Assembly: GCF_014201355.1 (NCBI RefSeq) | Contig: NZ_JACHEG010000003.1 | Location: forward strand, 186,001-250,000 | DNA from: Aliirhizobium wenxiniae | GTDB taxonomy: Bacteria; Pseudomonadota; Alphaproteobacteria; Rhizobiales; Rhizobiaceae | DNA: 64,000 bases | Direction: 5' to 3' | Part shown: positions 32,818 through 41,807 of the stretch, piece by piece | Layout: each line of letters starts with the position of its first letter | Position numbering within the stretch: the stretch's first letter is position 1 | The notes under the pieces: model-generated | Seen by the model: only the letters and a program-made list of their open reading frames with translations | What the model was told of the DNA's origin: nothing | Databases searched by the model: none | Translations under genes and position numbers: made by a program

Positions 32818-35517
32818 TCATTCCGCTGCTGTTGCAAGACAACCATCGATGATCCCCCTGATTTCGGCGCGGCATGAACCGCAATTGGTCCCGGCATTGG
32901 TCATATGGCCTACTGCCTCAACGCTTGAGGCGCCGCCGCGAATGGCAGCGATGATTTGGTTGATCCCGACCGAAAGGCAGGTGCAGATGGTGGCACCCGG
33001 ATCAGGCTGATCTGCTCCGGGCCGACCGGCGATCACCGCAAATCTTCGCCGCACGTCCGTGTGCGATGCCGTCAGCTGAGCGACAGCCCAATCTCGGGCA
33101 ACACCCACCGGCCCGCGGGACAGGAAGAAGGCTGCAAGCAGCCTCTCGCCGTCGAAAAAGGCGAGACGGACGTCCCCGTCCTGCCTGTCGATATAACCAA
33201 GAGGTTCGATACCAGCAGGGATGTCGAAGGCGAGACGACACCATTCTGCCCAATCCTCGACCGGTTCCGTGAACGCGATTTCGCTGCGCCAGCCGCCCAG
33301 TGCTCTGGCACGCGCCCAATACAATGCGCCTCCGAAGTCGGGCATGGCGCTGGTCACGGCAAAACCGTAAAGCATTCCGTCGAGGCCACTGGCTGCGACA
33401 GGCACATTCTTTGAGGCTGGCTGGCCGGAGACAGGGTCCGTCACAGGCGGCACGAGGGCATCGATCCGGGCTTGCGAGGCAAACTGGTCATTCCAATGCA
33501 TGGGTACGAAAATATTGCCGCGGGCCTGCCGCGGCGTAATCAGTGCGCGCAGAATGACCTTGCCGTGCGGGCTGGCAAGCTCGACCAGCGCGGCGTCTTG
33601 AATGCCGAGTGCGGCTGCGTCGCTCGGGTGAATTTCCGCAAAGGGTTCGGCGATGTGGGCCGACAGCCTGTCGCTTTTACCCGTGCGTGTCATCGTATGC
33701 CAGTGGTCGCGAACGCGGCCGGTATTGAGTGTCAGGGGGTAGGCCGAGCAGGTGTGATCCGTGACGGCAGGAGCTTTTATCGCCACAAAACGGGCCTTGC
33801 GATCCGGATGATAAAAGTCGCCCTTGGCGAAAAACCTTTTGCTGTCTTCTTTGTAATCCTCTGTCAAACTGGCGGGCCACTGGAAGGGCCGGAGAGCCTG
33901 ATAGGTCCGCTCGTCGATATTTCGGCAGGTACCTATATCGAAGTCTCGCCGTCCCTCGTTCTCGAAGGCTGACAAGGCCGCATGCTCGGCAAAAATCTCG
34001 GATGGGTTGTGATAGTCGAAACCGGAATATCTCATCCGCCGAGCAACTTCCGCCATTTGCCACCAGTCGGCCTTGGCCTCGCCCGGACGATCTAGGAAAC
34101 CACGTTGACGTGAGATTCGGCGTTCCGAATTCGTAACGGTGCCGTCCTTTTCTCCCCAACCCAGAGATGGCAGAAGCACGTGCGCATGACGCGTGGTATC
34201 CGTGTCTTGCAGCACATCTGATACGACGACGAACGGGCAGGTTTTGATCGCTGCCTCTACCGCATCCGCATCGGGCATGGAGACAACTGGGTTCGTTGCC
34301 ATGATCCACAGCGCCTTGATCCTGCCGTCCGCCACAGCGCGAAACATGTCGACGGCCTTGAGGCCAGGTCTTGCTGCGATCATGGGGGATCGCCAAAAGC
34401 GCTGCACCCTGTCGCGATCCTCGACGCTTTCGATCGCCATATGCGCTGCCAACATGTTCGCAAGCCCGCCGACCTCGCGCCCACCCATGGCATTGGGCTG
34501 ACCTGTCAGCGAAAACGGTCCCATGCCCGGCCGGCCGATGCGGCCGGTCGCCAGATGGCAGTTGAGGATGGCATTCACCTTGTCGGTACCCGAGGACGAC
34601 TGGTTGACCCCTTGGCTATAGCAGGTGACGACCTTACGCGTCGTCTCGAACAGGCGGTAGAAGGTAACCAACTCCGACTCACTGAGGCCCGTGCGTGTCG
34701 CGATATCGGGGAGCGCAAGCTGCGCGGCAGCCTGCAAGGCTTCCTCATAACCCGCCGTATGAGCCGACACATAGGCATGGTCTATCGAATTGCTGGCGGC
34801 GAGATGGGCCAGCAGCCCCATGAACAGCGCGATATCGCCATCCGGGCGGATCGCCAGATGAAGGTCGGCGATGTCGCATGTCATGGTGCGGCGTGGATCG
34901 ATGACCACCACCTTCATCTGCGGTCGGGCCGCCTTGGTGGCTGCTAGACGCTGATAGATGACCGGGTGGCACCATGCGAGATTGGAACCCGTCAGGACGA
35001 CAAGATCGGCAAGCTCGATATCCTCATAGCTGCCCGGCACCGTGTCAGAGCCGAATGCCCGGCGGTGGCCGGCCACCGATGACGACATGCAGAGCCGGGA
35101 ATTCGTATCGATATTGGCCGAGCCGATAAAACCCTTCATCAGCTTGTTGGCGACATAGTAATCCTCGGTCAGCAATTGGCCGGATACATAGAAAGCCACC
35201 GCATCCGGTCCATGCTCGGCAATCACCGCCGAGAATGTCTGCGCAACGAGATCGAGTGCCTCGTCCCATCCGGATTTTTGCCCGGCGATCTGCGGAAAAA
35301 GCACCCGCCCGTCGAGATCGATCGTCGCGGCCAGCGCCGACCCTTTGGAACAGAGCCGGCCAAGATTGGCCGGATGTTCCGGGTCGCCCTTGATGGTCAC
35401 CGCGCCATTGTCAGACACGGTGGCGATCACGCCACAACCGACACCGCAATAGGGGCAGGTGGTTTTCGTTTCCTTCGGTCCGGTGGGCGACAATGTCGTC
35501 GACGCGATGGGTGCCAT
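32818..35517 (-). CDS. nasA: Assimilatory nitrate reductase, catalytic subunit
   Basis: 899 residues. It reduces nitrate to nitrite with a Mo-bis-MGD cofactor in the cytoplasm. The N-terminal [4Fe-4S] motif starts CPYCGVGCGV at residue 21 with the fourth Cys in RLCSKGSA. Molybdopterin segments (SNLAWCHPVIYQR, SQGVNQSSSGTDKVNA, ATNPVVSMPDADA) follow. A C-terminal BFD-like [2Fe-2S] domain (CTCLSVGINQII, then CGSCRAEI) is present, typical of the alphaproteobacterial enzyme. There is no signal peptide. It lies 6 bases after nirD in the operon. Confidence 0.95.
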   Translation of the reverse strand: MAPIASTTLSPTGPKETKTTCPYCGVGCGVIATVSDNGAVTIKGDPEHPANLGRLCSKGSALAATIDLDGRVLFPQIAGQKSGWDEALDLVAQTFSAVIAEHGPDAVAFYVSGQLLTEDYYVANKLMKGFIGSANIDTNSRLCMSSSVAGHRRAFGSDTVPGSYEDIELADLVVLTGSNLAWCHPVIYQRLAATKAARPQMKVVVIDPRRTMTCDIADLHLAIRPDGDIALFMGLLAHLAASNSIDHAYVSAHTAGYEEALQAAAQLALPDIATRTGLSESELVTFYRLFETTRKVVTCYSQGVNQSSSGTDKVNAILNCHLATGRIGRPGMGPFSLTGQPNAMGGREVGGLANMLAAHMAIESVEDRDRVQRFWRSPMIAARPGLKAVDMFRAVADGRIKALWIMATNPVVSMPDADAVEAAIKTCPFVVVSDVLQDTDTTRHAHVLLPSLGWGEKDGTVTNSERRISRQRGFLDRPGEAKADWWQMAEVARRMRYSGFDYHNPSEIFAEHAALSAFENEGRRDFDIGTCRNIDERTYQALRPFQWPASLTEDYKEDSKRFFAKGDFYHPDRKARFVAIKAPAVTDHTCSAYPLTLNTGRVRDHWHTMTRTGKSDRLSAHIAEPFAEIHPSDAAALGIQDAALVELASPHGKVILRALITPRQARGNIFVPMHWNDQFASQARIDALVPPVTDPVSGQPASKNVPVAASGLDGMLYGFAVTSAMPDFGGALYWARARALGGWRSEIAFTEPVEDWAEWCRLAFDIPAGIEPLGYIDRQDGDVRLAFFDGERLLAAFFLSRGPVGVARDWAVAQLTASHTDVRRRFAVIAGRPGADQPDPGATICTCLSVGINQIIAAIRGGASSVEAVGHMTNAGTNCGSCRAEIRGIIDGCLATAAE

Positions 35518-35523
35518 GGCGGT

Positions 35524-35862
35524 CTACTCCGCCGCGACCATCATCGCGCCCTCCAGCGCGATGAAGAGCCGGCCGTTCTCGTTGCGGACAGGGAAGGTCC
35601 GCACCTCGCCGTCATCGGCACCAAGCGCCTTGCCGGTTTCAAGCGAGATGACCCAGTTGTGCAGCGGGCAGGTGACGGACGTGCCATGCACGATGCCTTC
35701 GGAGAGCGGGCCTCCCTTGTGAGGGCAGCGGTTTTCGATCGCATGGACCTCGTGTTCGTCGGTGCGAAACACGGCAATGGTCATGGACGGAGTTTTGACG
35801 CAGCGCGCGCCAAGTAGCGGGATTTCGGTGATGTCGCCGATCGGATGCCAGTTCATGTCCAT
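35524..35862 (-). CDS. nirD: Nitrite reductase small subunit (Rieske-type)
   Basis: 112 residues from the ATG at 35862, with GGAG upstream; the longer open frame is unrelated to the family. Cluster ligands are CPHKGGPL and CPLHNWV (Cys-x-His and Cys-x-x-His). It begins four bases after the nirB stop, so the two subunits are co-translated. NirD assists electron flow from NADH to the siroheme in NirB. Confidence 0.95.
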   Translation of the reverse strand: MDMNWHPIGDITEIPLLGARCVKTPSMTIAVFRTDEHEVHAIENRCPHKGGPLSEGIVHGTSVTCPLHNWVISLETGKALGADDGEVRTFPVRNENGRLFIALEGAMMVAAE

Positions 35863-35866
35863 GTGT

Positions 35867-38329
35867 TCACTCCGCAGCCTGGCCGAAGCCGATCGATGCC
35901 ATCGGCCGGAACTCGTGCTTGTCCTTGCCTGATACGCGCTCCGACCAGGGGTCGACCTGGGCGAATGTCTGGGAAAAGACGAAACGGTCGTAGTAGCCGC
36001 GCCGTCTGTCGTGATCCTCGAGGATCTGGCTGCGGATCTCGTCAAGCCCGATGCGCTTGGCCCATTTGTAGATCCGTTCGAGATAGCGGGCCTGCTCCCG
36101 GTACATCTGGGTCAGCGCCACGATATGTTCGAGCGCCTCGTCTTCGCTCTTCACGAGGCCCAGAACTTCGGTGCCCTTGATGTCGAGACCCGCCGCACCG
36201 GCGAAATGGATCTCGAAGCCGCTGTCGACGCAGATGACCCCGATATCCTTGCAGGTCGCCTCGGCGCAATTTCGCGGACAGCCGGAAACCGCCATCTTCA
36301 GCTTGGCCGGCGTCCAGGAGCCCCACATGAATTTCTCGATGCGGATGCCCAGCCCGGTCGAATCCTGCGTGCCGAACCGACACCAGTCGGAGCCGACGCA
36401 GGTTTTGACGGTACGAAGGCCCTTGGCATAGGCTTGGCCCGAGATGAAGCCGGCTTTGCCCAGATCGGCCCAGACGGCCGGCAGGTCGTGTTTCTCTATG
36501 CCGAGAAGATCGATGCGCTGGCCGCCAGTCACCTTGACCATCGGTATCTCGAACTTGTCGACAACGTCGGCAATCGCCCGCAATTCCTGCGAATTGGTGA
36601 CGCCGCCCCACATGCGCGGCACGACGGAATAGGTGCCATCCTTCTGGATGTTGGCGTGGACGCGCTCGTTGATGAAACGCGACTGATAATCGTCGGCATA
36701 TTCATCCGGCCAGTCGCAGACGAGGTAGTAGTTGAGCGCCGGCCGGCACTTGGCGCAGCCGCAGGAGGTTTTCCACTCCAGTTCCTGCATCACGGCGGGA
36801 ATGGATTTCAGCCCCTTGGCCTTGATGAGACGTCGCACTTCGTCATGGCCGAGATCGGTGCAGGCACAGATGGGCTGGACCGCTTTCGGATTGTAGGCGT
36901 CGCCGAGCGTCAGCGTCATCAGTTGCTCGACAAGGCCAGTGCAGGTGCCGCAGGAAGCCGACGCCTTGGTATGGGCGCGCACCTCGTCCAACGTCGTCAG
37001 CCCCTTGGCCGTGATCGTCGATGTGATCTTGCCCTTGCATACGCCGTTGCAGCCGCAGATTTCTGCATCATCCGGCAAGGCTGCAACGGCCGCCATAGGG
37101 TCCAGCGGGGCTCCTCCCTGATAGGCCTGGCCAAAGATCAGGGTGTCGCGCATCTCGGAAATGTCGACGGCCTTCTTTTTCAGGTCGTTGAACCAGGCAC
37201 CATCGGCGGTTTCGCCGTATAAGACAGTGCCAATGATCCGGTTGTCTTTAAGGACGAGGCGCTTGTAGATGCCGGCCGTCGCATCGCGAAGGACGATCTC
37301 CTGGCGATCGTCGCCATCGGCGAAATCGCCGAGCGAGTAGAGTTCAATACCGGTCACCTTGAGCTTGGTCGGCGTGTCGGAATGAACGAAGGCAGGCGTC
37401 GGGTCGTCGGCAAGGTGGGAGGCTGCAACGCGCGCCATCTCGTATAGCGGCGCGACGAGGCCATAGACCATGCCACCGACCTCGGCACATTCGCCCAGCG
37501 AATAAATGTCGCCATCGGATGTCCGCATGCCGGTATCGACGACGATGCCGCGATTGACGGCAAGGCCGGCATCCTTGGCGAGATTGATGTTCGGACGGAT
37601 GCCGACCGCCATGACGACGAGATTGGCCGTAATCACGGCGCCGTTATCCAGCTCCACGCCCTCGACCTTTCCGGCACCGATGATCGCCTTCGTATTGGCC
37701 TTGCAGATGACCTTGATGCCGCGTTCCTCGACGGCCTTTTGCAGCAGGTAGCCGGCAGCCGGATCGAGCTGGCGCTCCATCAGCGTCGGCATGACATGCA
37801 GCACGGTCACGTCCATGCCGCGCAGCGCAAGGCCGGCTGCCGCTTCGAGGCCGAGAAGCCCGCCACCGATGACGACGGCCTTGGCGCGTGACTGTGCAGC
37901 AAGCAGCATGGCATCGACATCGTCGAGATCGCGATACGAGACGACGCCCGGCAGATCCTTGCCAGGAACGGGAATGATGAAGGGTACCGAGCCGGTGGCG
38001 ATCACCAGCTTGTCGTAGCTCTCCGTCACACCGTGATCGGAGGTCACTGTCTTCGCATCGCGATCGATAGCGACGACCTTGTGGCCCTTGTAGAGCGTAA
38101 TGCCATGGTCAATGTACCAGCCGTCGCCATGAATGACGATCTGCTCGTAAGTCTTTTCGCCAGATAGGACAGGCGAGAGCATGATGCGGTCGTAATTGAC
38201 GCGGGGTTCGGCGTTGAAGATCGTTACCGAATAGCGGCCGGGGGCGTGTTCGAAGAGATGTTCCAGCATGCGGCCAGGCGCCATGCCATTGCCGATGATG
38301 ACGAGTTTCTCAATTGCGGTTTCTGACAT
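35867..38329 (-). CDS. nirB: NADH-dependent assimilatory nitrite reductase, large subunit
   Basis: 820 residues. It reduces nitrite to ammonium. The N-terminus is an FAD/NAD oxidoreductase (IIGNGMAPGRMLEHL, IGGGLLGLEAAAGLALRGMD). Next come two BFD-type [2Fe-2S] domains (CGCNGVCKG near residue 420, then CACTDLG and CGCAKCRP near 490-540). The siroheme/[4Fe-4S] domain has GSDWCRFG and SGCPRNCAEATCKDIGV. It starts at the ATG 38329, in tight succession after the nitrate transporter ATPase. Confidence 0.96.
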   Translation of the reverse strand: MSETAIEKLVIIGNGMAPGRMLEHLFEHAPGRYSVTIFNAEPRVNYDRIMLSPVLSGEKTYEQIVIHGDGWYIDHGITLYKGHKVVAIDRDAKTVTSDHGVTESYDKLVIATGSVPFIIPVPGKDLPGVVSYRDLDDVDAMLLAAQSRAKAVVIGGGLLGLEAAAGLALRGMDVTVLHVMPTLMERQLDPAAGYLLQKAVEERGIKVICKANTKAIIGAGKVEGVELDNGAVITANLVVMAVGIRPNINLAKDAGLAVNRGIVVDTGMRTSDGDIYSLGECAEVGGMVYGLVAPLYEMARVAASHLADDPTPAFVHSDTPTKLKVTGIELYSLGDFADGDDRQEIVLRDATAGIYKRLVLKDNRIIGTVLYGETADGAWFNDLKKKAVDISEMRDTLIFGQAYQGGAPLDPMAAVAALPDDAEICGCNGVCKGKITSTITAKGLTTLDEVRAHTKASASCGTCTGLVEQLMTLTLGDAYNPKAVQPICACTDLGHDEVRRLIKAKGLKSIPAVMQELEWKTSCGCAKCRPALNYYLVCDWPDEYADDYQSRFINERVHANIQKDGTYSVVPRMWGGVTNSQELRAIADVVDKFEIPMVKVTGGQRIDLLGIEKHDLPAVWADLGKAGFISGQAYAKGLRTVKTCVGSDWCRFGTQDSTGLGIRIEKFMWGSWTPAKLKMAVSGCPRNCAEATCKDIGVICVDSGFEIHFAGAAGLDIKGTEVLGLVKSEDEALEHIVALTQMYREQARYLERIYKWAKRIGLDEIRSQILEDHDRRRGYYDRFVFSQTFAQVDPWSERVSGKDKHEFRPMASIGFGQAAE

Positions 38330-38333
38330 GGGG

Positions 38334-39131
38334 TTACTCCGCAGCTTCAACGAAGCGGTGACGTTCGTAGAGGAATTTCAGCACGGCCTCACGGCACTTG
38401 AGGTAGGTGCGGTCACCCGCAAGCTCGATGCGGTTGCGCGGCCTCGGTATGTCGACATCGAGCACCTCGCCGATGCGGGCGGCCGGCCCGTTGGTCATCA
38501 TCACAATGCGATCCGACAGGAGCACAGCCTCGTCGACGTCATGGGTGATCATCACCATCGTGTTGCCGAGGCGTGTGTGGATTTCCATGACCGCGTCCTG
38601 AAGATGGGCGCGGGTGAGGGCGTCCAGCGCGCCGAAAGGTTCGTCGAGCAGCAGGATCTTCGGTTCCATGGCAAGCGCACGGGCAATGCCGACGCGCTGT
38701 TTCATACCGCCCGAAATCTCTGACGGGCGCTTGTCCTTGGCATGCGCCATCTGCACGAGGTCGAGATTGGCCATGACCCAGTCGTGCTTTTCGCTCTTGG
38801 TCTTGGTCGCTCTGAAGACCTTGGAGACGGCGAGATTGACATTCTCGTAGACGGTCAGCCAGGGCAGCAGCGAATGGTTCTGGAATACCACGGCACGTTC
38901 CGGTCCGGGCGCGTTGACCTCTCTGTTCTCCAGGAGCACAGCGCCATTCGAAACCGGTGTCAGACCGGCGATCAGGTTGAGCAGGGTGGATTTCCCGCAG
39001 CCCGAGTGACCGATTATCGAGACGAATTCGCCCTTGTCGATGGTGAGATTGATGTCTTTCAGCACCTCGGCCCGCGAGGTGCCGCGATCGAAATATTTGT
39101 CGATGTGGTCGAGCTTGAGATAAGCGTTCAT
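38334..39131 (-). CDS. nrtD: Nitrate ABC transporter, ATP-binding protein
   Basis: 265 residues. Walker A GHSGCGKST near residue 43, signature ISGGMKQRVGIARAL, Walker B ILLLDEPFGALDALTR. It belongs to the nitrate/sulfonate/taurine class; the context with an NrtA-type binding protein and nitrate reductase genes identifies nitrate/nitrite as cargo. There is one ATPase gene only, with no NrtC fusion. It ends four bases before the nirB start. Confidence 0.93.
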   Translation of the reverse strand: MNAYLKLDHIDKYFDRGTSRAEVLKDINLTIDKGEFVSIIGHSGCGKSTLLNLIAGLTPVSNGAVLLENREVNAPGPERAVVFQNHSLLPWLTVYENVNLAVSKVFRATKTKSEKHDWVMANLDLVQMAHAKDKRPSEISGGMKQRVGIARALAMEPKILLLDEPFGALDALTRAHLQDAVMEIHTRLGNTMVMITHDVDEAVLLSDRIVMMTNGPAARIGEVLDVDIPRPRNRIELAGDRTYLKCREAVLKFLYERHRFVEAAE

Positions 39132-39141
39132 GAAAATCCCC

Positions 39142-40059
39142 TCAATTAGCCGAGGCGCCGCGGGTGACGAGCTTGCCGATCGCGGCTACCAGTTTGTCGA
39201 GGACGAAGCCGACGACGCCGATATAGGCGAGGGCGACGATGATGTCGGGCAGGCGCGACGAGTTCCACGCATCCCAGATGAAGAAGCCGATTCCGACACC
39301 GCCGGTCAGCATTTCTGCCGCCACGATTGCAAGCCAGGACAGGCCGACACCGATGCGAAGCCCGGTGAAGATATAAGGGGCGGCCGATGGCAGCATGATC
39401 TTGAAGAAGAATTCCAGCTGGTTGAGGCGCAGTACCTTGGCGACGTTGCGATAATCCTGAGGGATATTGCGCACGCCGACAGCCGTGTTGATGATGATCG
39501 GCCATATGGAGGTGATGAAGATCACGAAAATGGCCGAGGGGTTGGCGTTTTGAAAGGCGGCAAGCGAAAGCGGCAGCCATGCGAGCGGCGGCACTGTGCG
39601 CAGGACCTGGAAGATGGGGTCGAGGCCGCGCATCGCCCAGACCGACTGGCCGATGACGGCGCCGACGACAATGCCGACCACTGCTGCCAAGCCGAATCCA
39701 TAGGCGACACGCTGGAGCGAGACGAGAACCCGCCAGCCGAGACCGATATCCTGCGAGCCGTAATTGAAGAACGGATAGGCGATCAGATCATAGCTTTCGG
39801 CCCATACCCGGCTCGGCGAGGGCAGGGCGGCATTAGGCGACGAACAGAGCGCTTCCCATGCCACAAGAATGAAAAAAATCACGACCAGCGGGGGGATGAC
39901 GTTGCGAAGCAAGGCGCCGCCAAGTTTGGCCGGATCGAACTTAGGCATGGTTCTGCCGGTGAAGTGGACGACATTTGCCTGCAGCTTGGCGCCATTGATC
40001 GGGGCAGTGGTCGTCTCGATGCTTGCGGTTGGCGTTTCCGGTTTTGCCAGGGCTGACAT
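39142..40059 (-). CDS. nrtB: Nitrate ABC transporter permease
   Basis: 305 residues from the ATG at 40059 (GGAG 6 bases before); an in-frame ATG 12 bases upstream is the alternative. About six membrane segments, the first near residues 47-67, and the permease loop IPQDYRNVAKVLRLNQLEFF near 190. Family: NrtB/TauC-like. It lies 76 bases downstream of nrtA and 10 bases upstream of nrtD. Confidence 0.93.
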   Translation of the reverse strand: MSALAKPETPTASIETTTAPINGAKLQANVVHFTGRTMPKFDPAKLGGALLRNVIPPLVVIFFILVAWEALCSSPNAALPSPSRVWAESYDLIAYPFFNYGSQDIGLGWRVLVSLQRVAYGFGLAAVVGIVVGAVIGQSVWAMRGLDPIFQVLRTVPPLAWLPLSLAAFQNANPSAIFVIFITSIWPIIINTAVGVRNIPQDYRNVAKVLRLNQLEFFFKIMLPSAAPYIFTGLRIGVGLSWLAIVAAEMLTGGVGIGFFIWDAWNSSRLPDIIVALAYIGVVGFVLDKLVAAIGKLVTRGASAN

Positions 40060-40135
40060 TACGCACTCCATGGAAAGACGTGAGGGAGAAGGGGCCGGCG
40101 CGCGTCTCTGTGCGCCGGAGCGACGTACGGGTCGT

Positions 40136-41434
40136 TCAGGAAACGGTCTTGATCGTCAGGCTGTCGAGATAGGCCGCCGGGTTGTCCGGATCGAAGATCT
40201 TGCCGTCGAAGAAGGTCTCTTTGCCGCGCGAGGCGGAGGCTGGAATATCGCTTGCGGCAACGCCCAGTTCCTTGGCTGCGTCGCGCCACAGGTCTTCGCG
40301 ATTGACCTGATCGACCAGCTTCTTCACGTCGGTGCCGGGCGCAAACGTGCCCCAGCGGATGTTTTCCGTGACAAACCAGGCATCATGGCTCTTGAAAGGG
40401 AAGGACGCCTGATCGCGCCAGAACTTCATGTAGAAGTCGGTGCCCTTGATATTCCGGCCGTTGCCATAGTTGATGTCGCCTTTCAGGCGGCCTACCACAT
40501 CCTTCGGTGGCACGTTGAACCACTGGCGGCGGCCCAGAATGTCTGCCATCTCCTCCTTATTTTCCATCTTGTCTGCCCATTGCTGGGCCTCCATGACGGC
40601 CATGAGCAGGGCCTTCGCCGCATTCGGATTCTTCTCGACCCAGTCAGCGCGCAGACCGAGCGCCTTTTCCGGATGATGCTTCCAGAGTTCGCCGGTGGTA
40701 CAGGCCGTAAAGCCGATACCCTGATTGACCAACTGCTCGTTCCATGGCTCTCCCACACAGAATGCGTCCATGTTGCCGACCTTCATGTTGGCGACCATCT
40801 GCGGCGGCGGAACGACGATCGTGGATACGTCCTTGTTCGGATCGATGCCGCCGGCTGCAAGCCAGTAACGGACCCAGAGATCGTGTGTGCCGCCTGGGAA
40901 GGTCATGGCCACCTTCACCTCGTTGCCGGCCGCCTTCTTCTTCGCGAATGCTTCCTTGAGCTTCGAGGCATCGAGTTCGACGCCGGTTCCCGCATAGTCC
41001 GCGGCCACCGAAATGCCCTGGCTGTCGAGATTGAGGCGGGCGAGGATCGCCATCGGCACTGGCTTGTTGTTCTGGGTCACCTTGCCGGTATGCATGAGGT
41101 AAGGGAGCGGCGACAGGATATGCGCGCCGTCAATACCGTTGGCTGCGCCGCCGAGCACGAGATTGTCGCGGGTCGCTCCCCAAGAGGCCTGTTTAGTAAC
41201 CTCGACCTCCGGCAGCCCGTGTTTGTCGAAAAGGCCCTTTTCCTTTGCCACGATCAGCGCCGCGGCGTCCGTGAGCGCTATGTAGCCCAGCTTGATACCC
41301 TTAACCTCCGGCCCTGGCGCTGCGGCAAAGGCGCCGGACGGGAAGGCTGCCTTAACTGCGCTGACGAGAGCGGCGGTGGCTGAGGTCTTCAGAATGGTGC
41401 GGCGGGTGATGCCGGTCTTCACAAATCGGGTCAT
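40136..41434 (-). CDS. nrtA: Nitrate-binding protein of the ABC transporter
   Basis: 432 residues from the ATG at 41434 (GAGGGAAC upstream). It carries a twin-arginine signal, TRRTILKTSATAALVSA, so it is folded before export to the periplasm. The mature part (KLGYIALTDAAALIVAKEKG, FCVGEPWNEQL, RYWLAAGGIDP) matches NrtA. It is the first structural gene of the operon, preceded by a ~170-base leader and a sigma-54-type promoter. nasS upstream is its cytoplasmic relative. Confidence 0.95.
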   Translation of the reverse strand: MTRFVKTGITRRTILKTSATAALVSAVKAAFPSGAFAAAPGPEVKGIKLGYIALTDAAALIVAKEKGLFDKHGLPEVEVTKQASWGATRDNLVLGGAANGIDGAHILSPLPYLMHTGKVTQNNKPVPMAILARLNLDSQGISVAADYAGTGVELDASKLKEAFAKKKAAGNEVKVAMTFPGGTHDLWVRYWLAAGGIDPNKDVSTIVVPPPQMVANMKVGNMDAFCVGEPWNEQLVNQGIGFTACTTGELWKHHPEKALGLRADWVEKNPNAAKALLMAVMEAQQWADKMENKEEMADILGRRQWFNVPPKDVVGRLKGDINYGNGRNIKGTDFYMKFWRDQASFPFKSHDAWFVTENIRWGTFAPGTDVKKLVDQVNREDLWRDAAKELGVAASDIPASASRGKETFFDGKIFDPDNPAAYLDSLTIKTVS

Positions 41435-41473
41435 AGGCAGGTTCCCTCTGCTGGTTTTCTGGAAAAAAGGCAT

Positions 41474-41572
41474 AAAAAAACGCCGCTCGGAGATCGCGCC
41501 TCAAGGATTGGAAATCCCGGGCAGCAAAAACCTTGCGACGTCGATGTCGTTTGAGAACGCTTTCGCGCGTTC
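41474..41572 (-). promoter_or_regulatory. nrtA leader with candidate NasT (ANTAR) target hairpins and T-run
   Basis: In minus-strand order the leader has a hairpin GAACGC-GCGAAA-GCGTTC at 41572-41555. It is followed by CGAC-ATCGAC-GTCG at 41549-41536, whose six-base loop has the A1 and G4 reported for ANTAR targets. Next comes imperfect pairing around CAAGG/CCTTG, and finally a run of seven T at 41480-41474, about 40 bases before the nrtA ATG. This is the expected arrangement for NasT-dependent transcription antitermination. The first loop does not fit A1/G4, and the terminator stem is not perfect. Confidence 0.55.
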
Positions 41573-41611
41573 ATTAGCCCAGATCACCGTTGACCCGAGC
41601 AAATCTATAAA

Positions 41612-41627
41612 AGCAAATGGTGTGCCA
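41612..41627 (-). promoter_or_regulatory. Sigma-54 (RpoN) promoter of nrtA
   Basis: Minus strand TGGCACACCATTTGCT matches the -24/-12 consensus TGGCAC-N5-TTGCW with the invariant GG and GC exactly 10 bases apart. It predicts a transcript start near 41601, leaving a ~167-base leader before nrtA. Nitrogen-controlled (NtrC-dependent) transcription of assimilation genes fits. I found no clear NtrC enhancer by eye. Confidence 0.75.
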
Positions 41628-41772
41628 GATTGACAGCGTCAGCTTATCGCGATGAAATTACTTGGATATTCTTCGGGTTTGATTTGCGCCGAGCCGTAAG
41701 GTCACAGATGCTCTGCGAATATTTTGTGCTGATGCTGCCAAATATGCGCGCAAAGGATGAGCAGTACACGAC

Positions 41773-41799
41773 ACGCATCATCGCATTTAAATGATGCGT
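41773..41799. repeat. Inverted repeat downstream of nasS
   Basis: ACGCATCAT and ATGATGCGT form perfect 9-base arms around a 9-base spacer, 9 bases after the nasS stop. It may be a stem-loop at the end of the nasTS message (no T-run) or an activator site about 145 bases upstream of the sigma-54 promoter. Confidence 0.5.
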
Positions 41800-41807
41800 C
41801 TTCAGCC

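Noticed and set aside
39869..41383. 504-codon plus-strand open frame
   Set aside because: Antisense shadow of nrtB/nrtA; the minus-strand proteins have clear signal, domain and operon evidence.
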